A stretch of 64,000 nucleotides of DNA from Alphaproteobacteria bacterium. Its GTDB lineage: Bacteria > Pseudomonadota > Alphaproteobacteria > Rhodobacterales > Rhodobacteraceae. The stretch covers positions 1-64,000 of the forward strand of contig JAUHVK010000001.1 in assembly GCA_030425145.1 (NCBI GenBank). Direction: 5' to 3'. The stretch's first letter is position 1, and every line of letters starts with the position of its first letter. The position numbers and the translations under genes were made by a program. Under the pieces are notes generated by a model. It was not told the origin of the DNA and ran no database searches. It saw only the letters and a list, made by a program, of their open reading frames with translations. Positions 47,553 to 56,661 of this stretch are shown in pieces.

Positions 47553-47836
47553 AGTTGAACTCCTCTTCCGTGTTCGGCGCACCCTAACGTGGACTCGCCT
47601 TGATAACCAATAACAAACCTTTGTATTTCCGCACCAGTTAGCCAGAGGCTTGGTTAAGTCAAGCAACCTGACGCGTCGGGAGCGTTTCGCGAGCCTGTGT
47701 CATGATGTCGATGTTCAAAACCTGACCATTGAGGCCTATATGAACAGAAGCTCGTTAAAGCATGGCCGCTTGTGCGTTTGAAGATGGGCTTCAATAACGC
47801 GCGTCATCACTTAGGTCTGGTGCGGGAGACACAGGT

Positions 47837-48385
47837 ATGACCGAGACACTCATCCCCGCATGGCATGGCGACACGCTGGAACCAGTGGAAAAGCTGGACG
47901 CCCATATCCGTGGGCTTAAACATAAGGCGGTTTCCGTGTTCGTTCTGCGCGGGGATGAAATCCTGATCCAAAGACGGGCGATGGGAAAGTACCATACGCC
48001 CGGCCTTTGGGCGAACACCTGCTGTACCCATCCGAACTGGAAGGAAAACAGCCTCGACTGCGCGCACCGGCGTTTGAACGAGGAGCTTGGTATCAGCGGG
48101 CTTTCTCTCGAATATCGCGATCGCGTTGAATACCGCGCCGATGTCGGTGGCGGCCTGATCGAACACGAGGTGGTCGATATCTTCGTGGCCGAGGTGGAGA
48201 CCGCCCCGGATATCTCGCCGAACCCCGACGAAGTCATGGCGACCCAATGGGTGCGATATGGCGATTTGGTACAGGAAGTGGTTAAGGACCCAAGCCGGTT
48301 TACCCCTTGGTTACGCATTTACCTTGACACATACGCGCCACAAATCTTCGGGGAATTGGCGGTTTCCTGCGTGAACCCGGCGTAA
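47837..48385 (+). CDS. idi: Isopentenyl-diphosphate delta-isomerase (type I)
   Basis: A 182-residue Nudix-fold enzyme. The active-site cysteine and metal ligands are in GLWANTCCTHPNWKENSLDCAHRRLNEELG (about residues 55-84, landmark only), and the second catalytic Glu in the segment GGLIEHEVVDIFVAE. It interconverts IPP and DMAPP for isoprenoids such as ubiquinone (ubiB/ubiE at 5-7 kb) and carotenoids. GGAGACACAGGT precedes the ATG. No carotenoid or bacteriochlorophyll genes are beside it. Confidence 0.95.
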   Translation: MTETLIPAWHGDTLEPVEKLDAHIRGLKHKAVSVFVLRGDEILIQRRAMGKYHTPGLWANTCCTHPNWKENSLDCAHRRLNEELGISGLSLEYRDRVEYRADVGGGLIEHEVVDIFVAEVETAPDISPNPDEVMATQWVRYGDLVQEVVKDPSRFTPWLRIYLDTYAPQIFGELAVSCVNPA

Positions 48386-48473
48386 AGCAGCAAATTTTAA
48401 ACACATTCGACCCTAATTATGGCCTAACTCCATCCGTAGTGGTTTATGTGGGGCTCGAACTGGGGAGTTTGAG

Positions 48474-49871
48474 ATGTCTGCTGCCACCGCCAGTGATCTG
48501 GAACGGTACATGTTGGATCTCGTGAACGAGGAGCGCACAAGCCGTGGCTTGGACGCACTGGTTCTAGATAAGGTCTTGAACGCGTCCGCTGATGCGCATT
48601 CCTTGTGGATGCTTGAAAACAACGTCTTCAGCCACACCGGCGTGGGAGGATCCACGCCGACGGAGCGCATGACCGCCGAAGGCTTTGACCTGTCCGGGTC
48701 TTGGCGCACGGCCGAAAACATCGCGGCTCAAAGTGAGCGGGGCGATGAAGGCCTGTTCGACGACGTGTATGATCTGCACATCGCTTTGATGAACAGCCCG
48801 GGTCACCGCGAAAACATCCTCATGCCAGAATTGGAAGTGGTGGGTATCGGAATTCAGACCGGTGCGTACACGTACGACTCCGGCACCTATTATTCCGTGA
48901 TGGTCACGCAGAACTTTGCGATGACCGGCGGACAGACATCGCCTGACATCATTGAAAAACCAGCTCCGACACCGCCCAGTGTCGATCCGCAGCCCGATGC
49001 TTCGGGCGTTCTGGTGGGCACGGCCAATGCCGAAAACCTTGTCGGAACGGATCAGGACGACCGGATCACAGGGTCCGGTGGCAATGACATCCTGTCCGGC
49101 GAAGGTGGCGCCGATACCGCTGTCTACGTGAGCGATATCTCCAATTACGGGCTGACAATCAGCAACGGCTCGATTGTGATCGAAGACCGCAGTGGCGGTG
49201 ACGGGACGGATACGCTCAACAGCATCGAAATCCTGGAATTCGACGGTACACCGTTCGAGCTCAGCCGGTTCACAAATGTGAGCACTCTGACAGATGCCGA
49301 CATGCTCGCGTTCTGCGAACTCTACGTCGCATATTTCAACCGCGCGCCGGATTCGACGGGATTGCTGTTCTGGGGGTCTGCACTGGCTGATGGCATGTCT
49401 ATGAACGACATTGCTCGGATGTTCTTCGATCAGCCGGAAACGCAGGCGCTCTACGGCGGGTCCAGCACGACCGGGGACTTTGTGACCGCTGTCTACTCCA
49501 ACATTCTTGGTCGCGCGCCGGATTCCGATGGGTTCAACTACTGGACCAACATCCTCGATTCCGGTGGCGTAGAACGCTCAGAATTCATTCTTGCAATGAT
49601 CGATGGGTCCAAAGCCGCAACTGGAAGCGTCGCCGATGCGCAATACCTCGAGACCAAGGCCGAGATCGGCGCGTACTTCGCGGTTGTGCATGGACTGAAC
49701 AACGTGGCTGTTGCCAACACAGTCATGCAGACCTTCGACGGAACCATTGCATCTGTTGTGGAAGCGAAAGACCTGGTCGACGATCATGCGAGCTTGGTGG
49801 ATACGGCACAAGGATCCGAATTCACGATCAGCGTGACTGGCCTTGTTGACGACGCCTTGGATTGGATTTGA
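48474..49871 (+). CDS. Secreted CAP-domain protein with RTX repeat and DUF4214 domains
   Basis: A 465-residue mosaic protein. A CAP/SCP domain covers about residues 5-140 (LVNEERTSRGLDALVLD, SPGHRENILMPEL, YYSVMVTQNFA). A short RTX-type calcium-binding segment follows (about 180-205, GTANAENLVGT and GSGGNDILSGEGGAD). Then come two DUF4214 repeats with YFNRAPDSTGLLFWG and NILGRAPDSDGFNYW (about 275-400). There is no N-terminal signal peptide, which fits C-terminal type I secretion as usual for RTX proteins, although no transporter is nearby. Function is unknown; CAP domains occur in secreted hydrolases or binding proteins. Roseobacters carry many such proteins. Confidence 0.88.
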   Translation: MSAATASDLERYMLDLVNEERTSRGLDALVLDKVLNASADAHSLWMLENNVFSHTGVGGSTPTERMTAEGFDLSGSWRTAENIAAQSERGDEGLFDDVYDLHIALMNSPGHRENILMPELEVVGIGIQTGAYTYDSGTYYSVMVTQNFAMTGGQTSPDIIEKPAPTPPSVDPQPDASGVLVGTANAENLVGTDQDDRITGSGGNDILSGEGGADTAVYVSDISNYGLTISNGSIVIEDRSGGDGTDTLNSIEILEFDGTPFELSRFTNVSTLTDADMLAFCELYVAYFNRAPDSTGLLFWGSALADGMSMNDIARMFFDQPETQALYGGSSTTGDFVTAVYSNILGRAPDSDGFNYWTNILDSGGVERSEFILAMIDGSKAATGSVADAQYLETKAEIGAYFAVVHGLNNVAVANTVMQTFDGTIASVVEAKDLVDDHASLVDTAQGSEFTISVTGLVDDALDWI

Positions 49872-49991
49872 CGCTCACACCCATTTCGTGAGCCGCATAT
49901 CCTATCCTTCGTAAGGCGTGAGCGACACCGCAATCTTGTAGTGGTCGATGCGGGTCTTGCCCGCATCGGCATACATCTCGTCCGTCGCAGA

Positions 49992-50576
49992 TCAGCTGCG
50001 CCCGCTTCTGCGCAAATATACATAGTACGCGCCGCCGCCGCCGTGCCGGATATGCGCCTCGGCCACATCCATCACCGCCGTATTCAGCGGCGCCATCTTC
50101 AACCACATCGGAACTTGCCGTTTCAGGACACCGCGCTGTCGGGGCATGGGATCATGCGGATCGTCCCGTTGGCCCTTGCCGGTGATCACCAGAACAAGCC
50201 GAAGCCCGCGGGAATACGACGTCAGCATAAACCGCGTCAGCTCTGTGTGCGCCTCGTCCAGCGTCATGCCATGGAGGTCGATCCGCGCTTCCGGCGCCAG
50301 CTTGCCGCGCTTCATCTTACCGTGGGTTTTACTGTCCATGATCGGTTTTGAGCGTGGTGCCACTTGTGGCGTACTGATCAACGACCTTGGTGTCCCTGCT
50401 TTCGTTCCAATGCCAAATGCTGTCGGAAGGTCCATCGGTTCAGGCTCAGGCTTGCGCCGCACCGTGGGTTTTTGCGGTTCCGCCGCGCGTCGCAGAGCCT
50501 GGGGCAGGGGGGTCGTCGTATGTGTGACCTTCTGCCAAAGCTCTTTCTCTTCGGGCCGAAGCCGCCTCCGGCTCAT
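49992..50576 (-). CDS. Smr/MutS2-domain protein
   Basis: A 194-residue protein. A basic, disordered N-terminal half is followed by the Smr domain (about residues 95-185) with IDLHGMTLDEAHTELTRF, the nucleotide-binding-like LVLVITGKG, and HGGGGAYYVYLRR. Stand-alone Smr proteins (YdaL/SmrB-type) are often endonucleases acting on nucleic acids; E. coli SmrB cleaves mRNA at collided ribosomes (family knowledge, not shown here). Its start overlaps the mltA stop (ATGA). After its stop, 29 further sense codons remain open in the same frame. Confidence 0.9.
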   Translation of the reverse strand: MSRRRLRPEEKELWQKVTHTTTPLPQALRRAAEPQKPTVRRKPEPEPMDLPTAFGIGTKAGTPRSLISTPQVAPRSKPIMDSKTHGKMKRGKLAPEARIDLHGMTLDEAHTELTRFMLTSYSRGLRLVLVITGKGQRDDPHDPMPRQRGVLKRQVPMWLKMAPLNTAVMDVAEAHIRHGGGGAYYVYLRRSGRS

Positions 50577-51616
50577 TGAAGCGCCTCGGGCAGAAACGCA
50601 TAGGCGCGCTGGATCGGCATCAGAACAACCATCCGCCCCGGATCTTTGATCCGTCCGGCCGCGCGGCCGGCTGCATCGCCGGTGCCAAAAAACACATCCG
50701 CCCGCTGAGCGCCCTTGATCGCAGACCCTGTATCCTGCGCGATCATCAAACGGCGCAACGGATCCTCGCCATCCTTTTCAACCCAAACCGGCGCACCCAA
50801 AGGCGTGAACGAAGGATCGACTGCAATGGTCCGCATCGGGGTAATCGACCGGTTCATCGCACCCAGCGGACCTTTGTCCGCCGGAACCTGACTGACCTCA
50901 CGGAAAAACACGTAAGAGTCGTTGTGGTAGAGCAGGTTCTCACCATCCACCGGATTACGGCGAACCCAATTCTTGATGACATCCGCAGACACCTGATGCG
51001 GCTGGTACACACCCTGCCGGACAAGCTCTTGCCCGATCGAACGATAATTGTGGCCGTTGGCTCCACCGTACCCCACACGGATCATCCGGCCATTCGGATA
51101 CCGGATGCGACCGGACCCCTGGACTTGGAGAAAGAAGAGCTCGACCGGATCATCGACCCAGGCAATCTCAAGCCCACGTCCTGCCATAACTCCACTTGTC
51201 AGAATCTCGCGGCGTGTCAACCAAGGCCGCGCATCATAGGCCTCGGGCGGCATCTTGTAGATGGGATGGCGATACCGCGGCGTGCGAACCGGAGATCCCG
51301 ACAATTCCGGCTCAAAATACCCGGTGAATAGGGGCTCCTGACCATCGGTGATCAGCATCGGGCGGAAGAACAGCTCGAAAAACTGCCGTGCGTCTTTCGC
51401 ATCAAAAGCCAAAGCGCACAGCGATGACCAATCCGGTTCATCCAGATCGGCGCAGGTGTTCTTGAAAACGGTAAGAGCCGCGTCGTGGTCGTCGTCGGCC
51501 CACCCCTTCAAATCCTCGAATCCAAGGATCGCGTATTGGGGATCCGGCTCATTGGGCACAACTGGTCCTGCCATTAGAACACCAAGACTTATGGCCGCGC
51601 CCAGCCGTCGGATCAT
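50573..51616 (-). CDS. mltA: Membrane-bound lytic murein transglycosylase A family protein
   Basis: 347 residues from ATG 51616, overlapping the tim44 stop by 4 nt; the longer TTG-started frame is rejected because ATG 51616 gives a proper signal sequence (MIRRLGAAISLGVLMAGPVV). MltA landmarks are FTGYFEPELSGSPVRTPRY (about residues 97-115), the groove region FLQVQGSGRIRYPNG and the 3D-domain end MIAQDTGSAIKGAQRADVFFG with the catalytic Asp. It cleaves glycan strands of peptidoglycan. No lipobox cysteine is evident in the signal sequence, so it may be soluble in the periplasm rather than lipid-anchored. Confidence 0.92.
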   Translation of the reverse strand: MIRRLGAAISLGVLMAGPVVPNEPDPQYAILGFEDLKGWADDDHDAALTVFKNTCADLDEPDWSSLCALAFDAKDARQFFELFFRPMLITDGQEPLFTGYFEPELSGSPVRTPRYRHPIYKMPPEAYDARPWLTRREILTSGVMAGRGLEIAWVDDPVELFFLQVQGSGRIRYPNGRMIRVGYGGANGHNYRSIGQELVRQGVYQPHQVSADVIKNWVRRNPVDGENLLYHNDSYVFFREVSQVPADKGPLGAMNRSITPMRTIAVDPSFTPLGAPVWVEKDGEDPLRRLMIAQDTGSAIKGAQRADVFFGTGDAAGRAAGRIKDPGRMVVLMPIQRAYAFLPEALQ

Positions 51617-52275
51617 TCGCCCGTGGCGACAAGCTGCCAGTTCGGATCGTCCACACCCATCCGTCGGGCGTAGGTCCAAACATCTTTTTGCCGCTTAACC
51701 TGGGTCGGCGACCCTTCAATGATCTCTCCAGAGCTGTCCCGCACCGCTGACGTCAGCTCACCGATATATTTGACCGTGATCTCAGCCATGGCCGTCGCTT
51801 CGTCGAAGGATGCGCCAACAAGCGACATTTCTCGAACACCGACAAATTCCGCTTCGATTGTCAGGCCTTGCTCTTCACGGGCTTCCACCACCTCGGCAAA
51901 GGTCTCGTACACATCATCCGCAAGGAACGGTTTGATTTCAGCCAGATCGCCACGTTCAAAACCCATGAGGATCATCTCATAGGCACCCCGCGCGCCACCA
52001 AGGAACTCGCCAACGCCGAACGACGGCTCGACCCGCTTCATCTTGGCGAGTGCGTCGGCCGCATGGCTGCCATCTTCGACATGATCAACGATATCGTGAT
52101 CCGGTCCGCCTTCGATCACTTCGAAATCACGGCGCGTGGACGAATGCGGCTCCGGCTGCTCGGAAAGTGGCGGCTTTTCGAAACCTTCGCGTGTTCCAAG
52201 AACGCTCTTCAAGCGCAAGATCAAGAACACGGCGATGCCAGCAAGCACCAAAAGCTGTATCAGCGGAGAATTCAT
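51613..52275 (-). CDS. Tim44/TimA-like domain protein
   Basis: 220 residues from ATG 52275 (MNSPLIQLLVLAGIAVFLILRLKSVLG), with one N-terminal membrane helix, an acidic linker (about 30-70) and a Tim44-like C-terminal domain (about 75-220) containing RGAYEMILMGFERGDLAEIKPFL and VYETFAEVVEAREEQGL. The mitochondrial homologue Tim44 links the import motor to the translocase; the bacterial function (TimA) is uncertain. Here the gene begins the tim44-mltA-smr unit, with 4-nt overlaps between the three genes, and diverges from fxsA. The context suggests an envelope role. Confidence 0.88.
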   Translation of the reverse strand: MNSPLIQLLVLAGIAVFLILRLKSVLGTREGFEKPPLSEQPEPHSSTRRDFEVIEGGPDHDIVDHVEDGSHAADALAKMKRVEPSFGVGEFLGGARGAYEMILMGFERGDLAEIKPFLADDVYETFAEVVEAREEQGLTIEAEFVGVREMSLVGASFDEATAMAEITVKYIGELTSAVRDSSGEIIEGSPTQVKRQKDVWTYARRMGVDDPNWQLVATGE

Positions 52276-52379
52276 CAGGACCTCGCCCAGACCAAAGTGG
52301 AAACGTCGTAGTTGCACTCTTATGTAGGGGTTGGGTGTTGCATAGTCCACCGCGCGCCCACTGAAAGGAGGCCCCTGTT

Positions 52380-52877
52380 ATGTGGCTATTTGTGGCTTTT
52401 TTGCTCGTTCCCCTGATCGAGATCGGTTTGTTCATTCAAATCGGAGGCTGGATCGGGCTGTGGCCCACCTTGGCGGTAGTGGTTCTGACGGCGATCCTCG
52501 GCACCTATCTTGTCCGATCTCAAGGCATCATAGCCCTCAACAATCTGCGCGGATCGTTTTCCCGACTGGAGGATCCGTCCGAACCGCTTGCGCATGGCGC
52601 GATGATCCTGCTGGCAGGCGCGCTTCTTCTGACACCGGGGTTTTTCACCGATGCCGTCGGTTTTGCACTTCTCGCGCCACCGATCCGCTCGGCGCTGATC
52701 GCCTATATGCGGAAACACGTCAAAGTGCAGCGCTTCGAAATGGGCCCTACGCCGGACCCATTTTCTCAGGATCCACGCACCAGACGCCCACGTGACGTGG
52801 TGATCGAAGGTGATTATGAGGAGGTGTCCTCGGCGAAAAAGCCCACCCATCAAGGTTCCGGCTGGACGAAGCATTGA
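52380..52877 (+). CDS. fxsA: FxsA family membrane protein
   Basis: A 165-residue protein with three membrane helices in the first 100 residues: MWLFVAFLLVPLIEIGLFI, GLWPTLAVVVLTAILGTYLV and GALLLTPGFFTDAVGFALL. The family motif region RSQGIIALNNLRGS is present. FxsA in E. coli relieves phage T7 exclusion by the F plasmid when over-produced; its normal role is unknown. AAAGGAGG precedes the ATG. secB follows after 66 bp on the same strand. Confidence 0.9.
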   Translation: MWLFVAFLLVPLIEIGLFIQIGGWIGLWPTLAVVVLTAILGTYLVRSQGIIALNNLRGSFSRLEDPSEPLAHGAMILLAGALLLTPGFFTDAVGFALLAPPIRSALIAYMRKHVKVQRFEMGPTPDPFSQDPRTRRPRDVVIEGDYEEVSSAKKPTHQGSGWTKH

Positions 52878-52943
52878 GGCTTGCGGGATCGGCTGCTAAG
52901 CAACGTCCAGCTTTTTCAAATGCTCGATCCGAGGGAGAGATAC

Positions 52944-53450
52944 ATGGCTGATACGCCGGAAACCGCTGGCAATGGCGCCGCACCGCAACAGGCACCTGTC
53001 AAAATGAACGTACTCGCACAATTCGTGCGCGACATGTCGTTCGAAAACATTTTGGCCCAGAAGGGCGTTCAGGGTGACGTGCAACCTGATGTTCAGCTTC
53101 AGGTCAATCTCGACGCAAAGAAACGGACAACCGAAAACCAGTACGAAGTGATCCTCAAGATCCAGGTCTCTTCCAAGGCAAAAGAAAGCGGCGACACGCT
53201 GTTCATGCTTGAACTGGAATATGCTGGCATCTTCCACATCGAAAACGTGCCGGATGAGCAGCTTCATCCGTTCCTGCTGATCGAATGCCCGCGGATGCTC
53301 TTCCCGTTTGTCCGCCGCATCGTTAGCGACGTGACACGCGACGGTGGCTTCCCGCCGCTGAACCTGGAAACGATTGATTTCCTTCAGCTTTATCGGACCG
53401 AACTTGCTCGCCGCACCACCGCGCAGCAGACCGAGACAGCAAACGCCTAA
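52944..53450 (+). CDS. secB: Protein-export chaperone SecB
   Basis: 168 residues from ATG 52944, preceded by GGGAGAG; the frame opening at 52881 is rejected because it adds an unlike N-terminus. Family segments are FVRDMSFENILAQKG (about residues 29-43), LDAKKRTTENQYEVIL, the patch LEYAGIFHIENVP and the conserved CPRMLFPFVRRIVSDVTRDGGFPPLNLETIDF region (landmark, about 117-148). The tetramer keeps precursors unfolded and delivers them to SecA. It is transcribed toward dnaQ, which is convergent 3 bp away. Confidence 0.96.
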   Translation: MADTPETAGNGAAPQQAPVKMNVLAQFVRDMSFENILAQKGVQGDVQPDVQLQVNLDAKKRTTENQYEVILKIQVSSKAKESGDTLFMLELEYAGIFHIENVPDEQLHPFLLIECPRMLFPFVRRIVSDVTRDGGFPPLNLETIDFLQLYRTELARRTTAQQTETANA

Positions 53451-53453
53451 GCG

Positions 53454-54143
53454 TTACATCCGCTTCCACAAAGCGGCATCTCCAAGCTTTTCGACAAAGG
53501 CGGCGTGAGCCGCCTTTTCGCTGTCCGACAGTCGAGAGGGCAACGGGGCAGAGCGCGGTTTCGGACGCCACTCCGACGCCTCTTGACCAAGTGAAGATCG
53601 GTCCTGCGACACGTTCAACCCAAAGTCCGGCTGCTTGCCCCCGATCAGCTCAAGATACACCTCGGCCAGAATTTCGGAGTCGAGCAAGGCACCGTGTAGC
53701 GTCCGTGAGGAGTTATCGATCCCGAACCGACGACACAGCGCATCCAATGACGCCGGAGAACCGGGAAACTTCCGCCGCGCGATCGCCAGCGTATCGACGG
53801 CCCGATCAAAGGGAATCGGCGCGCGTTTTACCCAGGACAGCTCCGCATTCAGGAACTTCATGTCGAACGCCGCATTGTGGATCACCAGCTTGGCGTCCCC
53901 AATGAAATCGACAAATGCCTGTGCAATATCGACGAAGAGCGGCTTGTCCCGCAGGAAATCATCCCCCAAACCATGAACCTCGAACGCTTCTTGCGGCATG
54001 GCGCGTTCCGGGTTGATGTATTGGTGATACGTCTTCCCGGTCGGAACATGGTTGAACAACTCGACCGCACCGATTTCAACGATCCGGTCACCCTGTTCCG
54101 GTTCGAACCCCGTTGTTTCGGTATCGAGAACAATCTCACGCAT
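53454..54143 (-). CDS. dnaQ: DNA polymerase III epsilon subunit (3'-5' proofreading exonuclease)
   Basis: A 229-residue DEDDh exonuclease. ExoI is [11 protein letters not shown] with Asp7 and Glu9-type residues, ExoII is [16 protein letters not shown], and ExoIII is [17 protein letters not shown] with the catalytic His/Asp. It proofreads within the polymerase III core. The start overlaps the coaE stop by 8 nt, and the gene continues the maf-aroE-coaE-dnaQ run, a block conserved next to the origin in alphaproteobacteria. It ends 3 bp from secB, which runs the other way. Confidence 0.96.
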   Translation of the reverse strand: MREIVLDTETTGFEPEQGDRIVEIGAVELFNHVPTGKTYHQYINPERAMPQEAFEVHGLGDDFLRDKPLFVDIAQAFVDFIGDAKLVIHNAAFDMKFLNAELSWVKRAPIPFDRAVDTLAIARRKFPGSPASLDALCRRFGIDNSSRTLHGALLDSEILAEVYLELIGGKQPDFGLNVSQDRSSLGQEASEWRPKPRSAPLPSRLSDSEKAAHAAFVEKLGDAALWKRM

Positions 54144-54729
54144 CGGTCATCTGTTTCCTGATCTGCTCCAAGACATCGTGGACCTGCGCCTGCGCATGTT
54201 CAAGCGTATCGGTCACGATCACAAAATCTGAACGGGCACATTTCTCGTCGTTGGGCATCTGTTTGCCACGGATCGCATGGAATTGCTCTGCACTCATCGT
54301 GCCACGTTCAAGAACCCGTTTTTCCTGCTTTTCAGGTGAAACAGTGACACATGCAACCGCATCCATCTCAGCTTCTGCACCCGTTTCGAACAGCAAGGGA
54401 ATGTCGAAAACGATGATCTCTGCATCCGCCATTTCGGCAAACTGAGCGCGGTCATCGCGCACCAGCGGATGAACCACAGACTCGATCTGCTTCAGCGCTT
54501 CGGGATTGCGCCCGATGATCGTCCGAAGTGCGGACCTATCCACCGCACCGCCGGAAATGGCGTCGGGAAACAGCGCCTCCATCGGCGAAACCGCCGCACC
54601 GCCGGTGTCATAGAGCCGATGAACCGCCGCATCTGCATCCCACACCGCACATCCCGCCTCAGCAAAAAGGTGCGCGGTTGTGGATTTCCCCATGCCGATT
54701 GATCCGGTCAGTCCAAGCTTGAACGTCAC
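54136..54729 (-). CDS. coaE: Dephospho-CoA kinase
   Basis: A 197-residue P-loop kinase. Walker A is [14 protein letters not shown] (about residues 6-19). [16 protein letters not shown] holds the substrate-binding Asp, and [25 protein letters not shown] (landmark) and the LID segment [10 protein letters not shown] follow. It phosphorylates dephospho-CoA, the last step of CoA synthesis. It overlaps aroE by 4 nt and dnaQ by 8 nt, so the four genes are one transcriptional unit reading away from the proposed origin. Confidence 0.96.
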   Translation of the reverse strand: MTFKLGLTGSIGMGKSTTAHLFAEAGCAVWDADAAVHRLYDTGGAAVSPMEALFPDAISGGAVDRSALRTIIGRNPEALKQIESVVHPLVRDDRAQFAEMADAEIIVFDIPLLFETGAEAEMDAVACVTVSPEKQEKRVLERGTMSAEQFHAIRGKQMPNDEKCARSDFVIVTDTLEHAQAQVHDVLEQIRKQMTDA

Positions 54730-55556
54730 CGCAAGACCGCCGCGCGCACGTTCTCATCCACCTCAGGCCGTTTGCCGAACCACCGCTCAAATCCGGGAAC
54801 CGCCTGATGCAGCAACATGCCCAATCCATCGACAACGCGGCATTTCTGTTGTTCTGCCGTCGCCAGAAGTCTTGTCTGCAAGGGCGTATAAACAAGGTCA
54901 TTGACGATGGTGCCCGGTCTCAGACCGTCCAAGGGAACCCGCATCTCGGGTTTTCCAGTCATTCCCAGTGATGTCGTGTTCACCACAAGGTCTGCGTCTT
55001 CTAATACATTCCCTGCCTGCACCCATTCGACGACCTGGATGCGGTTGCCAAAATCCTCTTTCAGCTTTTCCGCCCGGATCCGTGTCCGGTTGCTCAGCAT
55101 GATCTTTGGCACACCCACATCCAGAAGTGACGCCAAAACGGCGCGGCTTGCACCTCCAGCCCCAAACACGACCGCCGGCCCCGATTTCGGGTTCCAATCA
55201 GGGATTGATTGCCGAATGTTTTCGATAAACCCGTACCCATCGGTATTGTCCGCATGAATGCGGCCATCCTTGCGGAAAATCAGCGTGTTCGCAGCCCCGA
55301 TCAACGTGGCGCGATCCGTGATGAGGTCGGCAATCTCCATCACCTTTTCTTTGTGAGGGATCGTCACATTCGCGCCGACAAATCCCAGATCGGCAAGGCG
55401 TGGCAGCAGGTCCGACAGCTTGTCGGGCTCGATGTCCATCGGGATGTAGTGCCCCTTCAGCCCATATTTACGCAGCCAGTACCCATGTACGTTGGGGCTT
55501 TTGGAGTGGGCGATAGGGTGGCCGATAACCGCAGCCAAAGGTATTTTGTCACTCAT
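54726..55556 (-). CDS. aroE: Shikimate dehydrogenase
   Basis: A 276-residue NADP-dependent enzyme. The shikimate site is [17 protein letters not shown] (about residues 11-27) plus VTIPHKE (about 63-69) with the catalytic Lys, and DNTDGYGF follows. The NADP fold has [16 protein letters not shown] (about 128-143) and [12 protein letters not shown]. It converts 3-dehydroshikimate to shikimate in aromatic synthesis. The start overlaps maf by 4 nt. The conserved block is intact. Confidence 0.97.
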   Translation of the reverse strand: MSDKIPLAAVIGHPIAHSKSPNVHGYWLRKYGLKGHYIPMDIEPDKLSDLLPRLADLGFVGANVTIPHKEKVMEIADLITDRATLIGAANTLIFRKDGRIHADNTDGYGFIENIRQSIPDWNPKSGPAVVFGAGGASRAVLASLLDVGVPKIMLSNRTRIRAEKLKEDFGNRIQVVEWVQAGNVLEDADLVVNTTSLGMTGKPEMRVPLDGLRPGTIVNDLVYTPLQTRLLATAEQQKCRVVDGLGMLLHQAVPGFERWFGKRPEVDENVRAAVLR

Positions 55557-56152
55557 CCGTCGATCCGTCCGGTCAATGTAAGGTGGTTCAAGAGTTCAAG
55601 TAACGGAAGTCCTAGCACCGTGAAATAGTCGCCTTGGACCTGCGTAAAAAGGCGCGCGCCCTCTTCTTCGAGCTTATAGGCACCAACAGAATGGCGAATG
55701 CTTTCCCAGTTCCGCTCCACATATGCATCCAGGTAACTGTCAGAGAAATCACGCATCCGCAGGCGCACAACACCAACATGACGCCATTTCGGTTCGCCAT
55801 TCTCATAGAGCACAGCCGCAGACATCAACATGTGTGACCGGTTCCGCAACACCCGAAGCTGCGCACGCGCCTCGTCCGGCGTGGCCGGTTTCGCAAAGAC
55901 GGCCTTTTCAACAGCCAGAACCTGATCACACCCAAGGACAAGCGCGCCCGGCATCTTGTCCGACACCTTGCGCGCCTTCATCTCAGCCAGCGTATCCGCA
56001 ATATCGCGCGGCGACGCTTCTTCAGCCTCTAACGCGCGGCGGATCGCTTCTTCATCGATTCGAGCTACCTGAACCTCGAATCGAATCCCGGCATTTCGTA
56101 GCAGATCCGCGCGGATCTGAGAACCGGAGGCGAGGACAAGATCAGGATTCAT
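55553..56152 (-). CDS. Maf-like nucleotide pyrophosphatase
   Basis: A 199-residue Maf/HAM1-fold protein. Landmarks are [15 protein letters not shown] at the N-terminus (the family usually has LASxSPRR, here SGSQIR), the loop [20 protein letters not shown], and [18 protein letters not shown] with the catalytic Asp. These enzymes hydrolyse non-canonical nucleotides such as dTTP/UTP or 7-methyl-GTP. The Gln-Ile pair replacing Pro-Arg suggests the YceF-like subgroup with a diverged specificity. Its start codon overlaps a perfect DnaA box, so initiator binding and maf expression are physically linked. Confidence 0.92.
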   Translation of the reverse strand: MNPDLVLASGSQIRADLLRNAGIRFEVQVARIDEEAIRRALEAEEASPRDIADTLAEMKARKVSDKMPGALVLGCDQVLAVEKAVFAKPATPDEARAQLRVLRNRSHMLMSAAVLYENGEPKWRHVGVVRLRMRDFSDSYLDAYVERNWESIRHSVGAYKLEEEGARLFTQVQGDYFTVLGLPLLELLNHLTLTGRIDG

Positions 56153-56160
56153 GTGGATAA
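56152..56160 (-). promoter_or_regulatory. Perfect DnaA box
   Basis: TGTGGATAA on the plus strand reads TTATCCACA on the minus strand, a full match to the DnaA consensus. It overlaps the maf start codon (56152-56150). Confidence 0.8.
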
Positions 56161-56365
56161 CCCTACGGACAAGGTCTGTTTCTTTCCTGCAGTGTTTTGG
56201 GGAAATCCGAGCTCTTCAGCAAGTCTGTAGACAAACCGTCAGGTTGTTCCTGCCTTTCGCGCAGCCTGTACCTCCTGTGAACGGGATAACTCGGCAGCGA
56301 AGATAAGTGTCGCGATCAACAGGTCCAGAATAAGTTATCCAGTGCCATTGAAGGCTATCAGCAGT

Positions 56366-56412
56366 GAAAACTAATTTTAAAACAGATACTTAGATAAAAT
56401 TTTTATTGAAAG
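56366..56412. other. AT-rich tract, candidate DNA-unwinding element
   Basis: About 47 bp that are some 80 percent A+T, including AATTTTAAAACAG and GATAAAATTTTTATTG, in a genome otherwise rich in GC. A second tract (TTTCTTTTTTCTTAATTT, 56516-56533 region) lies nearer to rho. Confidence 0.5.
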
Positions 56413-56474
56413 TTGGGCTTACACACAAATTCACTCACAAGTTCCAAACCTTGCACCGCCTGTTGAAAACTCGA

Positions 56475-56483
56475 TAATCCACA
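56475..56483 (+). promoter_or_regulatory. DnaA box, 8 of 9
   Basis: TAATCCACA differs from the consensus at position 2 only. It lies between the two AT-rich tracts of the proposed origin. Confidence 0.5.
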
Positions 56484-56661
56484 GGAACATGTCTGGACTA
56501 CAGATCTCAAAAACCTTTCTTTTTTCTTAATTTATTTAATGAAGAGCTGTCGTTTGACAGCTTCACTCCCCTCCGCTAAGAGCAGCACAGTCCTGTTCTG
56601 GACGAGACTTTCCTGAGACAACGATGATAAGACTGCGCATACCCGCAGTCCGGGATACTTC

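Larger units (their letters stand above)
56153..56661. other. Proposed chromosomal replication origin (oriC)
   Basis: A 509-bp gap without a gene, between maf (reading left) and rho (reading right). It has a perfect DnaA box at its left edge (56152-56160), TAATCCACA at 56475-56483 (8 of 9), and weaker matches at 56335-56343 (TTATCCAGT) and 56419-56427. Two AT-rich tracts lie at 56366-56412 and 56507-56542. The flanking block maf-aroE-coaE-dnaQ is the one that borders the origin in Caulobacter and Rickettsia, and parS/parAB lie close by. Together this is a good oriC candidate. hemE, often present here, is absent. A 7-bp hairpin (56545-56562) stands in the rho leader. Confidence 0.7.
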
